From Soonwooa sp032062245 (lineage in GTDB: Bacteria > Bacteroidota > Bacteroidia > Flavobacteriales > Weeksellaceae), in assembly GCF_032062245.1 (NCBI RefSeq), contig NZ_DAMBQF010000007.1, positions 45,555 to 109,554 on the forward strand: 64,000 nucleotides of DNA. The letters are read 5' to 3'. Made by a program: the position numbers and the translations under genes. The notes under the pieces were generated by a model, which had not been told where the DNA came from, did not search any database, and worked only from the letters and a program-made list of their open reading frames with translations. Position 1 is the first letter of the stretch, and each line of letters opens with the position of its first letter. Of this stretch, positions 60,888 through 64,000 are shown in pieces.

Positions 60888-61559
60888 ATTAAAACCTATT
60901 TTTTTATACAAATCACAATGTTTACAAGCTTGACCGTTTTTGGTCAAGAAGAAACACGTTCTCAAGGTGGCGCTTCAAAGATAATTACGTTCACACCATT
61001 GTCGTCTAATATTAGCGATGTTAACGGAATTGGGGTCGGAATTGGTCTCGATGGTGATTTTAATCCGAAATCAAAGGGTTTTCAAACCATCCACGGATTT
61101 AATCTCGATGTTAATCCACTTGGTTTTTTGATTTTTTGTTTTTACGATTCATTAAAAGCTCAAAATACGATGACAAAAGCACAAATTAATGGATAAAGTC
61201 TTTCACTGGCTGGTAATCTTAGGGAGGTAAGTAATACTGGATTTGGCATCTCGATGTACAATTACGGTATGGATATAAATGGTGCTTTCGTGAGCTTTTT
61301 TAGTAGTGATGTTGAAGAATTAAATGGACTTGGTGTTTCTATTTTCGGAAATCACGCAAGCAGCGGAAGAGGACTTTTTGTTGGCGGTTATAATTCGGCT
61401 GATGATTTCAAAGGGATGCAAATTGGTGTGTACAACCATATGCAGACAGGTTTCGGAATCCAAATTGGCATGGTTAATATTTCGAAATCAACTTCGGCTT
61501 TACAATTAGGTTTCTGGAACCGAAACGGAGAACGTACGATGCCATTTATAAATTTTTAA
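60888..61559 (+). pseudogene. LA_2272-like surface-repeat protein, nonsense codon and lost start
   Basis: The frame carries repeats of the form GLGVSIFGNHASSGRGLFVG, GMQIGVYNHMQTGFG, IQIGMVNISKST and ALQLGFWNRNGERTMPF, which are LA_2272-type surface repeats. It is interrupted by TAA at 61194-61196 with the frame continuing (SLSLAGNLREVS). The likely original start is at 60888, where ATT stands instead of ATG before KTYFFIQITMFTSLTVFGQ, a signal-peptide-like stretch; the ATG at 60918 lies too late for a full signal. Function of the family is unknown. Confidence 0.75.
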
Positions 61560-61569
61560 AACAAGAACG

Positions 61570-62172
61570 ATGAAAAATATACCTTATTTATTGATTGTGT
61601 TTTGATTTTTGTGCGCACCAATTATTTTAGTTTTAGCATTTTATTTAAAGATAGAAGCGCAAATTCCTATTTTGATTTTAATGTATCTAGGATTGTTTTC
61701 AGATATATTTGACGGTATTATTGCGAGAAAAGCAGGTGTTGCTTCGGAGAAATTAAGAGGATTGGACAGTCAGACCGATTTGGTGTTTTGTTTATCCATA
61801 GGTGTTGGCACATATTTACTTTTGCCAGAATTAATTCAACAAAACAAAGTTCCGATTATTTTAATCTTTATTATGGAAGCTTTGTGTTACATCATAAGTT
61901 TTGCAAAATTCGGTAAGGAAACCTGTACACACGCTTTTCTATCCAAAATGTGGGGACTGAGTTTGCTACTTGCTTTTACCAGTTTGTTAGGTTTTAAGTA
62001 TGCTGGTTGGGCTTTCACGACAGGCGTTGTTTTAGGACTGATCTCGCATTTGGATGTGATTTTGATTGTTCTTATACTTCCAAAATGGCAGCATGACATC
62101 CCAGGTTGCTATCATGCATGGCGAATTCGTCAAGGGAAATCTATTAAAAAGAATATTTACTTTAATAGTTAA
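61570..62172 (+). pseudogene. CDP-alcohol phosphatidyltransferase family, nonsense codon 12
   Basis: The frame from ATG 61570 (KNIPYLLIVF) hits TGA at 61603-61605. It then continues as FLCAPIILVLAFYLKIEAQIP. The catalytic CDP-OH motif D-x2-D-G-x2-A-R-(x)-G-x3-D-x3-D is present as SDIFDGIIARKAG...RGLDSQTD. About six hydrophobic segments follow. The TGA is probably a CGA (Arg) to TGA change, since Arg is common there in the family. Translation restart from a downstream codon could still yield an active enzyme lacking only the first residues, so partial function is possible. Confidence 0.72.
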
Positions 62173-62196
62173 TAGGCTAAAACTGTTTAAATTTCA

Positions 62197-62204
62197 TAAC
62201 TTTG
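62197..62204 (+). promoter_or_regulatory. -7 element of asnS
   Basis: TAACTTTG matches TAnnTTTG, 20 bp before the asnS start at 62224. No -33 TTG at the usual distance. Confidence 0.6.
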
Positions 62205-62223
62205 CAGACATTAATTTTTGATA

Positions 62224-63672
62224 ATGAAAAAGCAAACAATTAAAGATCTTTTAACAGATTACAAGAAAGTTTTACATCACGACATTACAGTTTACGGTTG
62301 GGTTAGAGCATTCCGTTCTAATCGTTTTATAGCACTTAACGACGGATCAACGATCAATAATTTGCAAGTGGTCGTAGACTTCGAAAATTTTGATGAAAAC
62401 ATTATCAAAAATATCAACACAGCGGCCTCTCTTAAGGTAACAGGTGAAGTTGTAGAAAGTCAAGGTGCTGGTCAAACGGTAGAATTAGTCGCGAAAAAAA
62501 TTACAATTCTTGGTGATAACTTTACCGAAGAATTGCAATCGACGATTCTGCAGCCTAAAAAACATAGTTTAGAAAAATTGCGTGAGCAAGCACATCTTAG
62601 ATTCAGAACCAATCTTTTTGGAGCGGTTTTCAGAGTGAGAAGTGCGGTGAGTTTTGCGATTCACCAATATTTTAATCAAAATCAATTCTTCTACATCAAC
62701 ACGCCAGTTATTACAGGTGCCGATGCAGAAGGCGCTGGCGAAATGTTTGGTGTTACTAATTTTGATCTAAATAACATTCCGCGTAACGAAGAAGGAGAAA
62801 TCGATTACACACAAGACTTCTTCGGTAGAAAAACCAACTTAACGGTTTCTGGCCAGTTGGAAGGCGAAACTGCAGCAATGGGATTGGGGCGTATTTATAC
62901 ATTTGGACCGACCTTCCGAGCAGAAAATTCTAACACGACGCGTCACTTGGCTGAGTTCTGGATGATCGAGCCAGAAGTTGCTTTCAACAATTTGGAGGAC
63001 AATATCGACTTGGCTGAGGATTTCCTAAAATATGTGATCAACTATTGTTTAGAAAATTGCAAAGACGATTTAGAATTTTTGGATAAGCGCTTTGAGGAAG
63101 AGCAAAAAACAAAACCAGAAAAAGAAAGAGCAAAAGAAGGTCTTATCGAAAAGCTTCAAAACGTTGTTGCTAAACGTTTCAAGAGAGTATCTTATACAGA
63201 AGCAATCGATATTTTATTAAATTCTAAAGAGAATAAAAAAGGAAAATTCGCATATCCAATCGAAGCTTGGGGCGCAGATCTACAATCGGAGCACGAGCGT
63301 TTCTTAGTAGAAAAGCATTTCGAAAGCCCAGTTGTGTTGTTCGATTATCCGAAAGATATCAAGGCCTTCTATATGAAGCTGAATGAGGATAACAAAACCG
63401 TTGCTGCGATGGACGTACTGTTCCCAGGGATTGGCGAAATTATCGGTGGATCGGAGAGAGAAGCGCGTCTAGATGTTCTTAAACAAAAGATGGAAGAAAT
63501 GCATGTTGATGAGCACGAGCTTTGGTGGTATTTAGATACGCGTAAGTTCGGGTCTGTGCCACATGCAGGATTTGGTTTAGGACTAGAAAGATTGGTGCTT
63601 TTCGTGACAGGTATGACCAATATCCGTGACGTAATTCCTTTCCCAAGAACACCCAAAAGTGCTGAATTTTAA
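62224..63672 (+). CDS. asnS: asparagine-tRNA ligase
   Basis: The 482-residue class II enzyme has an N-terminal OB-fold anticodon-binding domain (VYGWVRAFRSNRFIALNDG), class-II motif 2 (FRAENSNTTRHLAEFWMIEPE) and motif 3 (GFGLGLERLVLFVTGM). It charges tRNA-Asn with asparagine. The ORF is open from a TTG at 62218, but ATG at 62224 with the preceding -7 element is the better start. A strong terminator follows. Confidence 0.96.
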   Translation: MKKQTIKDLLTDYKKVLHHDITVYGWVRAFRSNRFIALNDGSTINNLQVVVDFENFDENIIKNINTAASLKVTGEVVESQGAGQTVELVAKKITILGDNFTEELQSTILQPKKHSLEKLREQAHLRFRTNLFGAVFRVRSAVSFAIHQYFNQNQFFYINTPVITGADAEGAGEMFGVTNFDLNNIPRNEEGEIDYTQDFFGRKTNLTVSGQLEGETAAMGLGRIYTFGPTFRAENSNTTRHLAEFWMIEPEVAFNNLEDNIDLAEDFLKYVINYCLENCKDDLEFLDKRFEEEQKTKPEKERAKEGLIEKLQNVVAKRFKRVSYTEAIDILLNSKENKKGKFAYPIEAWGADLQSEHERFLVEKHFESPVVLFDYPKDIKAFYMKLNEDNKTVAAMDVLFPGIGEIIGGSEREARLDVLKQKMEEMHVDEHELWWYLDTRKFGSVPHAGFGLGLERLVLFVTGMTNIRDVIPFPRTPKSAEF

Positions 63673-63690
63673 TTCAGTTTTTAAAATACA

Positions 63691-63737
63691 AAAACCCGCC
63701 TTTCAAAATTTCTTGAAAGGCGGTTTTGTTTTTTTAA
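63691..63737 (+). terminator. rho-independent terminator after asnS
   Basis: AACCCGCCTTTCAA pairs with TTGAAAGGCGGTTTT around a short loop and runs into a T tract. Confidence 0.92.
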
Positions 63738-63858
63738 GAGCAATTGATTGCATCGAAAAGTTTTTATAGTTTTTTTTGGAAGCTTTTTGACTACGTCCAT
63801 TGCTTTAGGAGCAATTGATTTCATCGAAAAGCCTTTATAGTTTTTTTTGAAGCTTTTT
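63738..63858. repeat. tandem pair of about 50 bp repeats, 71-bp period
   Basis: GAGCAATTGATT(G/T)CATCGAAAAG with a following TTTATAG, T run and GAAGCTTTTT occurs at 63738-63788 and 63809-63858. The copies differ at a few bases. No ORF is seen. Confidence 0.8.
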
Positions 63859-63860
63859 CC

Positions 63861-63955
63861 CGCTCTCGGCTATATCTTTAGGCTTGTCGCTCGGACGGCT
63901 CCGCTTGCGCTCCGCCGCCTCACTCCAAGCCTAAAGGATGTCGCCTCCATGGTAA
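63861..63955. other. GC-rich hairpin element at the window end
   Basis: CTTTAGGCTTG (63876-63886) pairs perfectly with CAAGCCTAAAG (63926-63936) around a GC-rich loop (GACGGCTCCGCTTGCGCTCC). It is of different composition from its neighbours and could be a dispersed repeat. Beyond it (63956-64000) there is only AT-rich sequence with no gene. Confidence 0.55.
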
Positions 63956-64000
63956 GTTTGCATTAGGATAATTAAGGAAGTAAATTAGTTGATAATATTA

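Noticed and set aside
1854..61605. Stop-codon reassignment to explain the in-frame stops
   Set aside because: TAA, TAG and TGA are all found as lesions and all used as normal stops of intact genes, and the lesions are confined to dispensable genes.
1..64000. Toxin-antitoxin, restriction-modification or other defence systems
   Set aside because: No paired small toxin/antitoxin genes, methyltransferases or defence effectors were seen. The GIY-YIG gene alone does not make such a system.

Overview
The window looks like a chromosome segment from a Flavobacteriia bacterium, most likely the Weeksellaceae (Chryseobacterium-like) group. The base composition is AT-rich. Many genes are preceded by the Bacteroidota -7 promoter element TAnnTTTG, sometimes with a -33 TTG, and Shine-Dalgarno sites are rare. 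The gene families (SPOR amidase, Bacteroidota-type LptD, TonB-dependent receptor, SbcCD, DUF6266, PglC/PglD) fit. The assignment comes from reading the sequence; no search was run.

Left end (1-12.9 kb): a decayed alpha-2-macroglobulin gene running off the left edge; a segmental duplication carrying tRNA-Glu and rpsT twice (three tRNA-Glu genes in all); an N-acetylmuramoyl-alanine amidase divergent from lptD; ridA; two unknown membrane or membrane-anchored proteins; glyA; recX.

Centre (12.9-40.7 kb): a large surface polysaccharide locus on the + strand. A promoter-like site at 12898-12929 precedes an outer-membrane barrel protein, a Wza-type export lipoprotein, a Wzc-type tyrosine kinase, a Wzx-type flippase, a DegT aminotransferase with a NeuD/PglD-like acetyltransferase, many GT2 and GT4 glycosyltransferases, two pyruvyltransferases, two membrane O-acyltransferases, an EpsG-type polymerase and a CapA/CapK-like pair. 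After an interruption (lipoprotein, small HTH protein, DUF6266 protein with phased operator-like repeats) the locus resumes with a GT4, a PglC-like initiating sugar transferase and a PglD-like acetyltransferase. Together these make a near-complete Wzx/Wzy-type capsule or exopolysaccharide pathway. About 18.19-20.25 kb is visibly richer in GC and ends inside a GT2 gene, which suggests a recombination junction.

Right part (40.7-64 kb): HU, panD, a flippase-like membrane protein, an SlyD-like isomerase, and an sbcD-sbcC operon carrying a GIY-YIG nuclease gene beside a large inverted repeat. Next come a TonB-dependent receptor behind a SAM-I riboswitch, several small conserved genes, an M3 peptidase with an in-frame repeat insertion, rpsP-rimM and asnS. 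From 56.5 to 62.2 kb, five genes carry nonsense codons, frameshifts or apparent start-codon loss, while rpsP, rimM and asnS beside them are intact. Heptamer-tandem tracts and palindromic or GC-rich repeats occupy several intergenic gaps.

The observations most worth following are the SAM-riboswitch-controlled TonB receptor, the GIY-YIG gene with its inverted repeats, the 10-bp-phased GGCA array before DUF6266, the chimeric glycosyltransferase, the repeat insertion in the peptidase, and the cluster of recent pseudogenes.
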